Source: Paraneptunicella aestuarii (GTDB lineage: Bacteria > Pseudomonadota > Gammaproteobacteria > Enterobacterales > Alteromonadaceae). Taken from it: a stretch of 64,000 bases of DNA. The notes under the pieces are model-generated. The model did no database searches. It saw nothing but the letters and a program-made list of their open reading frames with translations, and was not told the origin of the DNA. The translations under genes were made by a program, and so were the position numbers. Shown piece by piece: positions 1-8,224 of the stretch; the first letter of the stretch is position 1; each line of letters starts with the position of its first letter. Location of the stretch: the NCBI RefSeq assembly GCF_019900845.1, contig NZ_CP074570.1, positions 3,038,001-3,102,000 of the forward strand. Reading direction: 5' to 3'.

Positions 1-516
1 GACGGTATCGACGTTACATCATTAGACTTCAACCAAAGCGCAGAAATTCGCAACGAAAAAATCGGTTTTGTATTCCAGTCTTTCAACCTGATTGATGAGC
101 TAAATGCGTTCGACAACGTCGCTTTACCACTTCGTTATAGTATGAAAAGCCGTTCTGCCGATGAAATCGAAAAGCTGGTCAATAGAGCACTAGAAATGGT
201 GGATATGTCACACCGCAAAATGCACTTTCCTAACCAGCTTTCTGGTGGACAACAACAGCGTATCGCCATTGCTCGCGCTATCGTTCATCACCCAACTATA
301 CTGCTGGTTGACGAACCAACCGGAAACCTCGATACAAAAAGTGGTGACATGGTGATGCAACTATTGGCAGACCTGAATGAAAAAGGTGTCACCATCTGCA
401 TGGTGACGCACGACGCTCGCTATGCCAACGCCACAAAAACGCAATTGAAACTGAAAGATGGTGTTCTGATGCAAGGTAAACCTGCCGAAAAAGCGATAGC
501 GGAAGTAGCCGTATGA
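1..516 (+). CDS. ABC transporter ATP-binding protein, MacB/LolD type (5' end outside window)
   Basis: Energises the permease encoded immediately downstream; family members drive mechanotransmission-type export or lipoprotein release at the inner membrane. The frame is open from base 1, so Walker A lies outside the window. Visible, numbered from base 1: Q-loop FVFQ (about 23-26), ABC signature LSGGQQQR (about 80-87), Walker B ILLVDEP (about 100-106) and H-loop VTHD (about 134). An internal ATG at 142 is not the start, because the Q-loop is upstream of it in the same frame. The stop overlaps the next start by 4 bp (ATGA), showing translational coupling. Its place beside an NRPS locus suggests peptide export, but the substrate is inference. 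Confidence 0.9.
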   Translation, partial: DGIDVTSLDFNQSAEIRNEKIGFVFQSFNLIDELNAFDNVALPLRYSMKSRSADEIEKLVNRALEMVDMSHRKMHFPNQLSGGQQQRIAIARAIVHHPTILLVDEPTGNLDTKSGDMVMQLLADLNEKGVTICMVTHDARYANATKTQLKLKDGVLMQGKPAEKAIAEVAV

Positions 517-2930
517 ATCAGTTAGCCTACCAATTTCGATTTGCACTACGTAGTCTTCTCAAGAAACGCACGTACTCTCTATCGGTTATCACAAGTGTTG
601 GAGTAAGCCTTGGTGCATTAGTCTGTATATTAACTCTTTGCCACCTACTGATTATTCAACCCTTACCTTATAAAAACGCGGATCAACTGTATGTTGTCAC
701 AAACCAGTTTCTGGATGACAAAGGCGGTGTTAAGGGGGAAGCTTACACCTATCCCGGCGTTTTATATCAAGACAAACAACAATCGGTTTTCAGTGAAACC
801 GCAACGCTGTATTACAGTGAAGATGTGATTACATCAGAGCCTTCACAACCTACGATTCAAAGTACCTACGCCAGTAACGGCTGGTTTACCATGCTCGATG
901 TACCCATGCATATGGGTCGCCAATTTGACGCTCAAGAGAGTCTTGATAACTTCAATACCAATGCAATTTTGAGCTACGATGCCTGGGTAGAGCACTTTGA
1001 TTCCAATCCCGGTATTTTGGATAAAAAAATCGATATTGGAGGCAAAACTTTCAATATCGTTGGCGTAACCGCTAAGGACTTTTCTGAGCCTCAATTGTCT
1101 GAAAAAGGTCGAAATACTGATTTGTGGCTAGCTTGGGACTTCAACCCCACAACAGAAGACCGTCGCCAAAGCTGGAGTAGCATCAACGGATCTATTTTCT
1201 GGGTTGGTCGTTTAACCAATGAATATTCGAAAACTCAGGCTGAGCAAGTTCTCACTCCCATAATCAATTCCAAATGGCAACAGGAAGTTAGCGGCAAGAA
1301 ATTTTTTGCTGGCTGGTCAATCAACGTCAAAATGACGGAAATGAAGGAATTCATTACTGGTGACAGTAGTACCCTTGCCATTTTATTGCTGGTAGGTGTA
1401 TCCGGTTTGGTCGTTATTACCTGTGTAAACATTGCCTGTTTAATGATGTCTCGCGCAGCCGAGCAGCAAAAACACATGGCAATTCAAGCCTCAGTGGGTG
1501 CCAGAAAACATCAGCTTTTCTTCGACAAACTGGTTGAAGTAAGCATATTAATGGCAGCATCCATCATCACCGCCTTTGTCATTGCCCTATTCGGTTTCGA
1601 GTTATTACAAACTTACATGAGCACTGTACTGCCGAGAATTGAAGAGCTCAGTCTGAATACCATTACGGTAATAAGTGCTCTGATCATTGGCACAATACTC
1701 GCTCTAATATTCGCCTATTTGAGCATCAACGCCATTAGCTACAAAGCCTTAGCCAGCATGTTGCAAACCGGAGGAAAAGGCTCAGGATTACAGTTATCCA
1801 GAAAGAAACAGCAAGTGCTAATCGCCACTCAAGTTGCCATAGCGTCTTTCCTGATTTTCTGTAATATCGCTTTATTCATGGATGCAAAACTGATTATTGA
1901 TACCGACACGGGTTTCGAAGTGGAGAATGTGACACGCCTATATTTAGATAAGGCCAATGAGACCCGCTTCACCAAAGAAGAAGCGGTGGTAGCCATGACA
2001 GAAATGCGTAATTCACTGCTTAACATTCCCGGTGTTGAAGAAATCAGTCAGGCAGGCTCACCACTAGCCAGCTTCTCAAAAATGGCACTGACTGATATGG
2101 CTTCCGATGAATCTTTCACGCCATTACGTAAACAAATCGATCATCAATACTTCAACATACTCAAACAGCCTTTAATAGAGGGGCGTAATTTTACTGAACA
2201 GGAATTGCGCAGTGAACAACGCGTGATGATCATCAATGAACACCTTGCCAAACAGTTAGGTAGCAACGCTATTGGAGCTCGACTATCAACAGGTAAAGAC
2301 GCCCCTTACGAAGTCATTGGCGTCGTAAAAAGTATCCAACTACCCAATCAACCTACGGATATTCCTCGCGTTTATACCCCTATCGTACTGGCTGCCAACT
2401 ACTTCCTTGTGAAGACCAGTCCAGGTATTGATATCAGTCGTGAAACAATCGTGTCACAGGTAAAGGAAACATCGAATAACTACATCGTTAGCGAATATAT
2501 TCCTCTACAAGACACTTATTACCTGGCCTTGTTTAAGCAAATCACGACATTAGCCATTTCTGCTGTTTTAACAGTTCTGGTCATTGCGCTCGCCAGCTTG
2601 GGTATATACGGCATAGTGAATAATACAGTGCAACAACGTCGTTTCGAATTGGGTACCCGTATAGCAATTGGAGCCAAGAAGAACCAATTAGTGAACCTGA
2701 TTGTGCAACACAACTTACTTCCAATCGTCATTGGTATCGCCATTCAAATTGCACTGTTAACAGGTATGTACTTCTTGTTCTATGAAGACATCAATCAATT
2801 TGTAAATTTGAAGCTGATTGGAATATTTGTGGTGAATTTGGCCGTGATTGTCGGTATTTCTTTTGCAGCTTGTTATTTGCCAATGCGAGCTCTGCTATCA
2901 CAACCACCGGCGTTCATATTACGTAACTAA
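513..2930 (+). CDS. ABC transporter permease, duplicated MacB/FtsX type
   Basis: Membrane subunit of the ABC system, 805 aa. It has two tandem MacB-like halves. Each has one N-terminal membrane helix (about 20-45 and 435-455), a periplasmic domain (about 50-270 and 480-650) and three further helices (about 290-410 and 685-795). A typical MacB fuses ATPase and permease in about 650 aa; here the ATPase is separate and the permease is doubled, as in the duplicated-permease family. The start overlaps the ATPase stop by 4 bp. A hairpin follows at 2953-2986. It probably exports the peptide or its precursor; resistance or envelope roles are equally possible from sequence alone. Confidence 0.85.
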   Translation: MNQLAYQFRFALRSLLKKRTYSLSVITSVGVSLGALVCILTLCHLLIIQPLPYKNADQLYVVTNQFLDDKGGVKGEAYTYPGVLYQDKQQSVFSETATLYYSEDVITSEPSQPTIQSTYASNGWFTMLDVPMHMGRQFDAQESLDNFNTNAILSYDAWVEHFDSNPGILDKKIDIGGKTFNIVGVTAKDFSEPQLSEKGRNTDLWLAWDFNPTTEDRRQSWSSINGSIFWVGRLTNEYSKTQAEQVLTPIINSKWQQEVSGKKFFAGWSINVKMTEMKEFITGDSSTLAILLLVGVSGLVVITCVNIACLMMSRAAEQQKHMAIQASVGARKHQLFFDKLVEVSILMAASIITAFVIALFGFELLQTYMSTVLPRIEELSLNTITVISALIIGTILALIFAYLSINAISYKALASMLQTGGKGSGLQLSRKKQQVLIATQVAIASFLIFCNIALFMDAKLIIDTDTGFEVENVTRLYLDKANETRFTKEEAVVAMTEMRNSLLNIPGVEEISQAGSPLASFSKMALTDMASDESFTPLRKQIDHQYFNILKQPLIEGRNFTEQELRSEQRVMIINEHLAKQLGSNAIGARLSTGKDAPYEVIGVVKSIQLPNQPTDIPRVYTPIVLAANYFLVKTSPGIDISRETIVSQVKETSNNYIVSEYIPLQDTYYLALFKQITTLAISAVLTVLVIALASLGIYGIVNNTVQQRRFELGTRIAIGAKKNQLVNLIVQHNLLPIVIGIAIQIALLTGMYFLFYEDINQFVNLKLIGIFVVNLAVIVGISFAACYLPMRALLSQPPAFILRN

Positions 2931-2952
2931 ACACTCTATTAACTAATAATCC

Positions 2953-2991
2953 AGCCACTCAGAAACAAATCAGCAACTGAGTGGCTTTATA
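2953..2991 (+). terminator. Hairpin terminator or attenuator after the ABC permease gene
   Basis: A perfect 10-bp stem (2953-2962 pairs with 2977-2986, AGCCACTCAG with CTGAGTGGCT) has a 14-nt loop and is followed by TTTAT. The T run is short, so termination may be partial, with read-through into the dioxygenase genes. Confidence 0.55.
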
Positions 2992-3009
2992 ACAGAATCG
3001 AGGGATGCA

Positions 3010-4032
3010 ATGACAACCGACACTATCAATGCAATACCATCCGACGACTTGACCACCTTTGTTAAAAGCCTACCCAAAGGTGTGAATTACGGTCAGTCGA
3101 CTCTCCCCTTTGAGGTTCATGCCATCAATAATGACCTGGCCTTGAGTGAGTGGGTGAAACAATATCGAGAAGAAGTAAACCAGATACTCTACCGATACGG
3201 AGCCATTTTATTTAAAGGATTTGGTATCAACGATGGTATTCGTCTACGCGATGTAGCCACAGCGCACTATGATGAACTTCTTGGCTATATGGAACGCGGC
3301 GCACCACGTAAAGAACTCGCAGAAAATGTCTTCACGTCCACGGAATATGCACAAGAAGAAGTGATCCCGCTACATCACGAAATGTCTTATTCTCACAACT
3401 GGCCCTGCACTTTATATTTCTGTAGCCAACTGGTAGCAGAAGAAGGCGGTTACACTCCTCTGGCAGACGACAGAAAAGTCTTCGCAGCAATTCCAGAAGA
3501 GATCAAAGAGAAATTTATCGCCAAGAAAGTCATGTACGTTCGCAACTATGGCTTGGGTATCGACATGGATTGGGAAGAAGCCTTTCAATCCAGCAACAAA
3601 AAAGAAGTTGAAGAATATCTCACTAAAAGCAAAACCAGCTTCGAATGGATGCCAGGCAATGTGTTAAGAACCAAAGCGGTTCGTCAGGCCATTGCCACTC
3701 ACCCGGTAACAGGCGATACCGTTTGGTTTAACCACGCCCACCTGTTCCACAGCTCGAATATGCCAAGTGATGTCCGTGAATTTTTAGTTGAGGAATTTAC
3801 GGAAGAAGGCATGCCTCGCAACGCCTATTACGGTGACGGCACGGTTATTGAAGATGAAGTGGTTGAGTTAATTCGTGGCTTATACAACCAGCACGCAGTG
3901 AAGTTCGACTGGAACGAAGGCGATGCCTTGTTTGTCGATAACTTCCTGTTAACTCACGGACGTTCCGCCTTTAAAGGCAAGCGTCAGGTTTGCGTAGCCA
4001 TGTCGCAGCTGTACACCAATACCGACCTATAA
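3010..4032 (+). CDS. TauD/TfdA-family dioxygenase, SyrP-like
   Basis: Predicted Fe(II)/2-oxoglutarate-dependent oxygenase, 340 aa. The facial triad is visible as H122-x-E124 in the stretch LHHEMSY and the distal H316 in LTHGR. The stretch EEGGYTPLAD after the first ligands is typical of the SyrP/clavaminate-synthase-like branch, whose members hydroxylate amino acids, often beta-carbons, tethered to NRPS carrier proteins. GAGGG sits about 7 nt before the ATG, supporting the start. A paralogue follows after 9 bp, so the two are co-transcribed. Tailoring of one or more residues of the NRPS product is the likely job; the substrate cannot be read from sequence. Confidence 0.85.
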   Translation: MTTDTINAIPSDDLTTFVKSLPKGVNYGQSTLPFEVHAINNDLALSEWVKQYREEVNQILYRYGAILFKGFGINDGIRLRDVATAHYDELLGYMERGAPRKELAENVFTSTEYAQEEVIPLHHEMSYSHNWPCTLYFCSQLVAEEGGYTPLADDRKVFAAIPEEIKEKFIAKKVMYVRNYGLGIDMDWEEAFQSSNKKEVEEYLTKSKTSFEWMPGNVLRTKAVRQAIATHPVTGDTVWFNHAHLFHSSNMPSDVREFLVEEFTEEGMPRNAYYGDGTVIEDEVVELIRGLYNQHAVKFDWNEGDALFVDNFLLTHGRSAFKGKRQVCVAMSQLYTNTDL

Positions 4033-4041
4033 ACTTTATGA

Positions 4042-5076
4042 GTGAATATGACCATGATTAATATCGGTAATAGAGAAAGCATTACTCTCACCAACGGTGA
4101 ACTCTTTTTATTTAGTGAAGAACAGGTTCTGCCTTTAGTCATTCAACCGAAAGAAGGCAGTAGCGGCGATTTGTTGGAAATCGCCAATGAAAAGGAACAG
4201 CTAGAGCAATTGCTCACCAAATATGGCGCAATCTTGTTCCGTGGTTTTGAAATCAATAATAAAGAAACCTTCAACAACTTCATTGAGAAGTCATCAACCG
4301 AAGCACTTTATTACAGCGAGCGTTCTTCGCCACGTCACGCGGTATACAAAAATATCTACACATCAACGGATCACCCGGAAGACAAAGAGATTTTTCAGCA
4401 CTCCGAGCAGTCTTACAATAAAAGCTTTCCGCTACGCATTTTCTTTTATTGTGAAAAGCCTGCCGAACAAGGTGGAGCAACGCCATTAGCCGATGCCAGA
4501 AAGATTTATCAACGCATTCCAAAAGAAGTGCGCGACAAGTTCGAGCAAGTGCATTATCGCTATTCACGATGCTTCTGGCAGGTTATGGGAACCAAATGGC
4601 AGACGGCATTTCAGACCGAAAGCAAAGAAGAAGTGGAACGCTACTGCACCGACAATGACATTAATTTTGAATGGCAACCGGGCGAAGCGCTGAAAACTTA
4701 TCAGATTCGCCACACAACAGCCTATCACCCTGTCAGCCATGAACCATGCTGGTTCAATCACTGTACATTCTTCAATCTCAAATCGCTGGATCCAGAAACT
4801 CAAGAGATCCTGGAATGTTCATTTGAACCAGACGAATTGCCTAACCAGACTTTCTATGGTGACGGCACAGGCATTGAACCAGAAGTTATAGAAACACTGC
4901 AAAACGCCTATGTCGATGAGAAAACAGAATTTGATTGGCAAGCTGGTGATGTGTTAATGATTGACAATATGCTTGTTACTCATGGACGCCGCAGCTTTAA
5001 GGGCGAACGTAGTGTGCTGGTTGGTATGAGTAACATCACCAATTGGTCGGATGTAAGTTCACCGACACCTAATTAG
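4042..5076 (+). CDS. Second TauD/TfdA-family dioxygenase, SyrP-like paralogue
   Basis: Diverged paralogue of the preceding gene, 344 aa. The iron triad is H120-x-E122 (in FQHSEQSY) and H314 (in VTHGR), with the conserved EQGGATPLAD stretch between. The first in-frame start is GTG at 4042; ATG at 4048 or 4054 are also possible because no strong Shine-Dalgarno decides between them. Two distinct hydroxylases imply two hydroxylated positions or two substrates in the peptide; this is inference from synteny with the NRPS genes. A small hairpin at 5093-5112 separates it from the membrane protein gene. Confidence 0.83.
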   Translation: MNMTMINIGNRESITLTNGELFLFSEEQVLPLVIQPKEGSSGDLLEIANEKEQLEQLLTKYGAILFRGFEINNKETFNNFIEKSSTEALYYSERSSPRHAVYKNIYTSTDHPEDKEIFQHSEQSYNKSFPLRIFFYCEKPAEQGGATPLADARKIYQRIPKEVRDKFEQVHYRYSRCFWQVMGTKWQTAFQTESKEEVERYCTDNDINFEWQPGEALKTYQIRHTTAYHPVSHEPCWFNHCTFFNLKSLDPETQEILECSFEPDELPNQTFYGDGTGIEPEVIETLQNAYVDEKTEFDWQAGDVLMIDNMLVTHGRRSFKGERSVLVGMSNITNWSDVSSPTPN

Positions 5077-5092
5077 CTGTTAATCCTAATAC

Positions 5093-5112
5093 GGAGTCAC
5101 CTGAGTGGCTCC
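5093..5112 (+). other. Small intra-operon hairpin
   Basis: GGAGTCAC pairs with GTGGCTCC around a CTGA loop, with one G-U pair. No T run follows, so it is more likely an mRNA-stability or processing element than a terminator. Confidence 0.3.
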
Positions 5113-5132
5113 TAGTTGTACAGAGAGAATCT

Positions 5133-6092
5133 ATGACCGCCATCACATCATTCAGCACCGATTATTCACTGTGGGGAATCTTCAAGCGCTTCACCTGGCC
5201 CATTGTCGGCACATTCGTATTAGTGGTGCTGGAAAACCTGGTGTTTATCTCACAACCTTACTTGATCGGGAAGTCCGTCGATGGGCTCATTGAAGGCAGC
5301 TTCGATCAGTTGTATGTGTATATCGGTATCATGGTGATCTTTGTATTTATGTCCACCTTCCGACGCATTTACGACACCCGAACCTACGCCAACATTCGAG
5401 CCAAGCTCTCGATTGAAACCGTTTCGCACCAACGAAATGCCAACTCGTCCTTATCTGCCACATCAGAGCGCACAGCCCTATGTGACGAAATACTGGGCTT
5501 CTTCGAGGCAGGATTGTTTGTTATTGTAAAATCCTTCGTCGAGATCATCGGCTCGCTGGTGATGCTGGCCTTTATCGACATTAAACTCTGTATCGCAGCC
5601 TTCTGCGCCATGGTGGTTATTCAATGCATCTGGTACGGCACTCGCCCCTACGTGAGAGACCTATTTACCCAACGCAATAACCAACGAGAAAAGAAAGTTC
5701 AAGAAATCGAATCTGGCAATAATAAACGCATTAAAGCGCATTTCCTGCGCTTAGCAAAAATCAAAATCGGCCTGTCTAACTACGAAGCGCTCAGCTTTGG
5801 CGCATTTCAAATTATCGGGATCTCGGTATTCATTTACGCGGCCTATGTTACCACCGGGCTTGATACCATCACCGCAGGTTTGTTATACACCTGTTTGAAC
5901 TATGTCACTTCCTTAAACAACGCCATCATACGTTTACCCAACGTATTCCACTCCATTGTCGGCGTAAACGAAATCAGCAAACGATTGCAACATTTGGCAC
6001 CTCTGGAAGCAAATGCTCAGAAAGCACAAGAAGAAGCTGTGCAGAATGATCCCAACGATCCTGATGCGGTTGTGGAGCAAGCCAAGGCTTGA
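5133..6092 (+). CDS. ABC transporter six-transmembrane-domain protein without an ATPase domain
   Basis: 319-aa membrane protein resembling the exporter-type transmembrane domain of type-I ABC transporters: hydrophobic helices near 22-46, 63-82, 125-172 (two) and 240-295 (two). A full exporter half is about 580-600 aa and carries Walker A, LSGGQ and Walker B; none is present, and the frame ends in an acidic/Gln-rich tail (about 285-319) instead. The domain is complete rather than abruptly cut, so this looks like the stand-alone six-TM family, not a fresh truncation. The start has AGAGAG about 5-10 nt upstream. It is probably the last gene of the plus-strand operon, which ends at the large hairpin 6113-6160. 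Its role in peptide export is unproven. Confidence 0.75.
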   Translation: MTAITSFSTDYSLWGIFKRFTWPIVGTFVLVVLENLVFISQPYLIGKSVDGLIEGSFDQLYVYIGIMVIFVFMSTFRRIYDTRTYANIRAKLSIETVSHQRNANSSLSATSERTALCDEILGFFEAGLFVIVKSFVEIIGSLVMLAFIDIKLCIAAFCAMVVIQCIWYGTRPYVRDLFTQRNNQREKKVQEIESGNNKRIKAHFLRLAKIKIGLSNYEALSFGAFQIIGISVFIYAAYVTTGLDTITAGLLYTCLNYVTSLNNAIIRLPNVFHSIVGVNEISKRLQHLAPLEANAQKAQEEAVQNDPNDPDAVVEQAKA

Positions 6093-6112
6093 TGATATAG
6101 AGCATTAACAAT

Positions 6113-6160
6113 TTCTAGTTGTTTAAGAAGAACTTACTTAGTTCCCTTAAACAACTAGAA
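6113..6160 (+). terminator. Long perfect inverted repeat ending the plus-strand operon
   Basis: A 15-bp perfect stem (6113-6127 with 6146-6160, TTCTAGTTGTTTAAG) can extend inward past a 2x2 internal loop into GAAC/GTTC. No T tract follows, so intrinsic termination is uncertain; it may protect the 3' end or be a small element end. Bases 6161-6341 contain nothing else I can identify. Confidence 0.45.
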
Positions 6161-6341
6161 GCTGACACTTGTTGTTCATTTATATATCTATTTGTTCGAG
6201 ACTTTACCTAAACAACAGACACACTTAATCTGCGGTTATACTAGAGCGTGAATATGCTCTCCTCCATCATTGCAAGATAAACAGTGGGTTTTGACAGGGA
6301 TAGGTACCGATTAACAAAACTGCTATCAACAAAAAATCAGA

Positions 6342-6770
6342 CTACTGTTTCAAAGTTTTAACTATGTATTCTAGGATCACTCGCAAAACTTTCTTAACAA
6401 TACCTATATTTCGAGGCAAAAATGCCAAATAGGGCCCGACAGCATAATATACAGCTATAAAAAACCTTCCCGATTTACTTTTAGATAAAACCACATCCCT
6501 ATAATTTCTCAAAAACATCACATCCTCGTGATTTGAACTACCATAAACAGCTGTAGCTATAAAGCAGGACGAACTTCCCCCACTACTGTATACATATCCT
6601 TTACCTAAACATATTCCACAAGGAATCTGTTCAGTTTGCTGAGCTGAACCATGACACGCTCCACATATTCCACCCGAACCATTACCACCAGTACCACCAC
6701 AACCGTAACATATATGGGTGTGGCTGCTCCCACCTGTTCCGTGACAAGAATCGCATTTTATCGTGCTCAT
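6342..6770 (-). CDS. DnaJ-like zinc-ribbon protein with CFI-box C-terminal domain
   Basis: 142-aa protein. Residues 6-58 hold four CxxC knuckles, mostly of the DnaJ CxxCxGxG type (C6/C9, C21/C24, C36/C39, C51/C54), enough for two zinc sites. After a Gly/Ser linker comes CFIATAVYGS (69-78), the signature of CFI-box C-terminal domains, with a hydrophobic stretch near 100-120. Function of this family is unknown. The start is placed at 6770 because GGAGGGGGC lies directly before that ATG; the longer frame from 6830 lacks a ribosome site. A consensus-like promoter lies at 6843-6871. It faces away from the NRPS transport genes and seems unrelated to them. Confidence 0.75.
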   Translation of the reverse strand: MSTIKCDSCHGTGGSSHTHICYGCGGTGGNGSGGICGACHGSAQQTEQIPCGICLGKGYVYSSGGSSSCFIATAVYGSSNHEDVMFLRNYRDVVLSKSKSGRFFIAVYYAVGPYLAFLPRNIGIVKKVLRVILEYIVKTLKQ

Positions 6771-6842
6771 GCCCCCTCCATAAAAAGTAATTTCAATATC
6801 TAACATAGAGGCAGCTAACAACAGCCTCAAATAATTTGGTTA

Positions 6843-6871
6843 ATTATAACACCTTAACAAAATACTGCCAG
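6843..6871 (-). promoter_or_regulatory. Sigma-70-type promoter for the CFI-box gene
   Basis: Minus-strand CTGGCA (6871-6866), 17-nt spacer, then perfect TATAAT (6848-6843), about 70 nt upstream of the start at 6770. The leader contains a weak hairpin (GAGGC/GCCTC, 6808-6828). Confidence 0.55.
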
Positions 6872-6919
6872 ATATGGAATTTTATTACCTAAAATAATTT
6901 TAAAGAGATAATAGAGAGC

Positions 6920-7003
6920 ATGGATGAAAAAGGATTTATTCAGAAGTTGAAAGCGGTAGTGCCAAAGAAAAGCCTGAATACAATTCCTCGTTTACAACAA
7001 TAA
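6920..7003 (+). CDS. Possible 27-aa small ORF
   Basis: ATG at 6920 preceded by GAGAG, encoding a short basic peptide (MDEKGFIQKLKAVV...) ending in TAA. It may be chance or the remnant of a lost gene. No homology is recognised. Confidence 0.2.
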   Translation: MDEKGFIQKLKAVVPKKSLNTIPRLQQ

Positions 7004-7024
7004 AATCAATTCTCTTCTTGATAT

Positions 7025-7063
7025 AAAAAAAGCCCGCATCATAAATAATGGTTGCGGGCTTTT
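7025..7063 (-). terminator. Rho-independent terminator of the NTase/HTH operon
   Basis: 11-bp stem (7028-7038 with 7053-7063; core GCCCGCA/TGCGGGC) followed on the minus strand by a T7 run. It sits 45 nt past the stop of the HTH gene. The flanking A/T runs would also allow weak plus-strand termination. Confidence 0.85.
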
Positions 7064-7107
7064 GGATTGGTTTTTAATAAAAAGTTCAATGATACTATCC
7101 ACGCATA

Positions 7108-7518
7108 TCACTCTATATGCCCTTCTATATGCATTCCGATTTTTTCCAAAATTTGCATCAATGTAGGAATAGAACAGTTTTCATAAGCCTTTTCCTCATA
7201 ACGCAAAATCTGCCGTTTATTAACACTCACTTCTTTAGCGAAGGCATCGACCGTTTCACCTTTAGAAATACGATAACGAATCGGCGCCTTGAGCAAATCA
7301 ACTAAAGAATTCACCTTAATCTCGGATACTGCCAACGTCTTTAGACTCTGATATTCATCAATTTCGGCTTGAATAGCATCAATTTTTTGTTGAACTTTCC
7401 TCCTGTTTGCTTTTACAAGCATCGCCGGTATATCAGGATTTACCGGCGCCTCAATGGCTTCCATTAGCACAGATAGTGCTTTAATCGAAGCCTTTAGCTG
7501 CTTTTCACTGGTTAACAT
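7108..7518 (-). CDS. HTH (XRE-like) protein, putative antitoxin/repressor
   Basis: About 136 aa. The N-terminal two-thirds is helical and charged, likely coiled-coil. The C-terminal part (about 85-125, GETVDAFAKEVSVNKRQILRYEE) reads as an XRE-type helix-turn-helix, ending in short helices. The start is set at 7518 because AGGTG lies 7 nt before that ATG; the in-frame ATG at 7524 is only 1-2 nt from the same site. It follows the nucleotidyltransferase gene by about 19 bp and shares its terminator. In NTase/HTH toxin-antitoxin pairs the HTH partner is antitoxin and autorepressor, which fits the palindromic sites at the promoter upstream. The assignment is by analogy. Confidence 0.65.
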   Translation of the reverse strand: MLTSEKQLKASIKALSVLMEAIEAPVNPDIPAMLVKANRRKVQQKIDAIQAEIDEYQSLKTLAVSEIKVNSLVDLLKAPIRYRISKGETVDAFAKEVSVNKRQILRYEEKAYENCSIPTLMQILEKIGMHIEGHIE

Positions 7519-7537
7519 GACCATTCACCTTTGGACC

Positions 7538-7969
7538 CTACTTCTTGCTGCCAAAGAACTTTTTCAAATTTATTTTGATCAGACCTGGTTTTTCACCGTT
7601 CCGACCTTCTCTGAAAAAGTCAATGTGTGACTTGCCGTCAAATTCTGTGGGCATATCAGCAAGATAAAAATCCATGCGGTATTTATCTTCTAATATTTCC
7701 AACAAATCTTCTGACAACTTACTTTCATCAACATTCTCACTCCAAAGAAATACGCCATCAACATCACTCGGCTTTTCTTTTATTGAGGCAAATGAACCAG
7801 CCAAATAGACAGTTTCAACATTTAACTCAAACAAAAACTCCAAACCGGGTAAAAAATCATTGATGAGTTTTCTTCTATGAGAACTTGTTCCCCATTCTTC
7901 TAATAATTCTTCCTTAGTACTGCATTCCTCGTCCGCAAAAAGCGTCCCAAACGTGTTAAACTTTGACAT
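7538..7969 (-). CDS. Minimal nucleotidyltransferase-fold protein (DUF6932-like), putative toxin
   Basis: 143 aa. The core LAGSFASIKEKPSDVDGV (about 56-73) matches the nucleotidyltransferase pattern GS-x(9)-DxD, with a third acidic residue probably in YRMDFYLAD (about 100-108). Such minimal NTases modify tRNA or proteins, or are inactive homologues, and are often paired with an HTH or HEPN partner. GGAGA about 8 nt upstream supports the ATG. It is first in a two-gene operon with the HTH gene. Its leader is about 215 nt from the promoter at 8191-8219 and ends in a short hairpin (GGCCT/AGGCC, about 7992-8005). Toxin role is inference. Confidence 0.65.
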   Translation of the reverse strand: MSKFNTFGTLFADEECSTKEELLEEWGTSSHRRKLINDFLPGLEFLFELNVETVYLAGSFASIKEKPSDVDGVFLWSENVDESKLSEDLLEILEDKYRMDFYLADMPTEFDGKSHIDFFREGRNGEKPGLIKINLKKFFGSKK

Positions 7970-8080
7970 TCAACGTTCTCCATAAATAAAGGCCTGTATA
8001 GGCCCACCGGGTTATTGTTAATCACTGATCGCTTTTTCATGTGTAAGTACCTTTTATAAGTAGTTGTTATTCTTAATTAC

Positions 8081-8110
8081 TGATTTGATTTGATTTGATT
8101 TGATTTGATT
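8081..8110. repeat. Pentanucleotide microsatellite (TGATT)x6
   Basis: Six uninterrupted TGATT units inside the 5' leader of the NTase/HTH operon, on the minus strand AATCA repeats. Copy number could vary by slippage and change leader length. Confidence 0.9.
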
Positions 8111-8190
8111 AATATTATTTTTAGTTTTTAAAGCAAATGATCAACCTATAACAGATATGATTCTCGTATATCTGAGATAAGCTAGAACCT

Positions 8191-8219
8191 ATATTAGTGA
8201 CACTTCAGTCACCTGTCAA
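8191..8219 (-). promoter_or_regulatory. Consensus sigma-70 promoter of the NTase/HTH operon
   Basis: Minus-strand TTGACA (8219-8214), exactly 17 nt, then TAATAT (8196-8191). The spacer itself carries an inverted repeat (8197-8212) suited to repressor binding. Confidence 0.75.
8197..8212. promoter_or_regulatory. Operator half-palindrome O1 in the promoter spacer
   Basis: GTGACACTTCAGTCAC, imperfect palindrome with GTGAC/GTCAC arms, filling the spacer between -35 and -10. Protein binding here would block RNA polymerase. Confidence 0.55.
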
Positions 8220-8224
8220 GAAAA

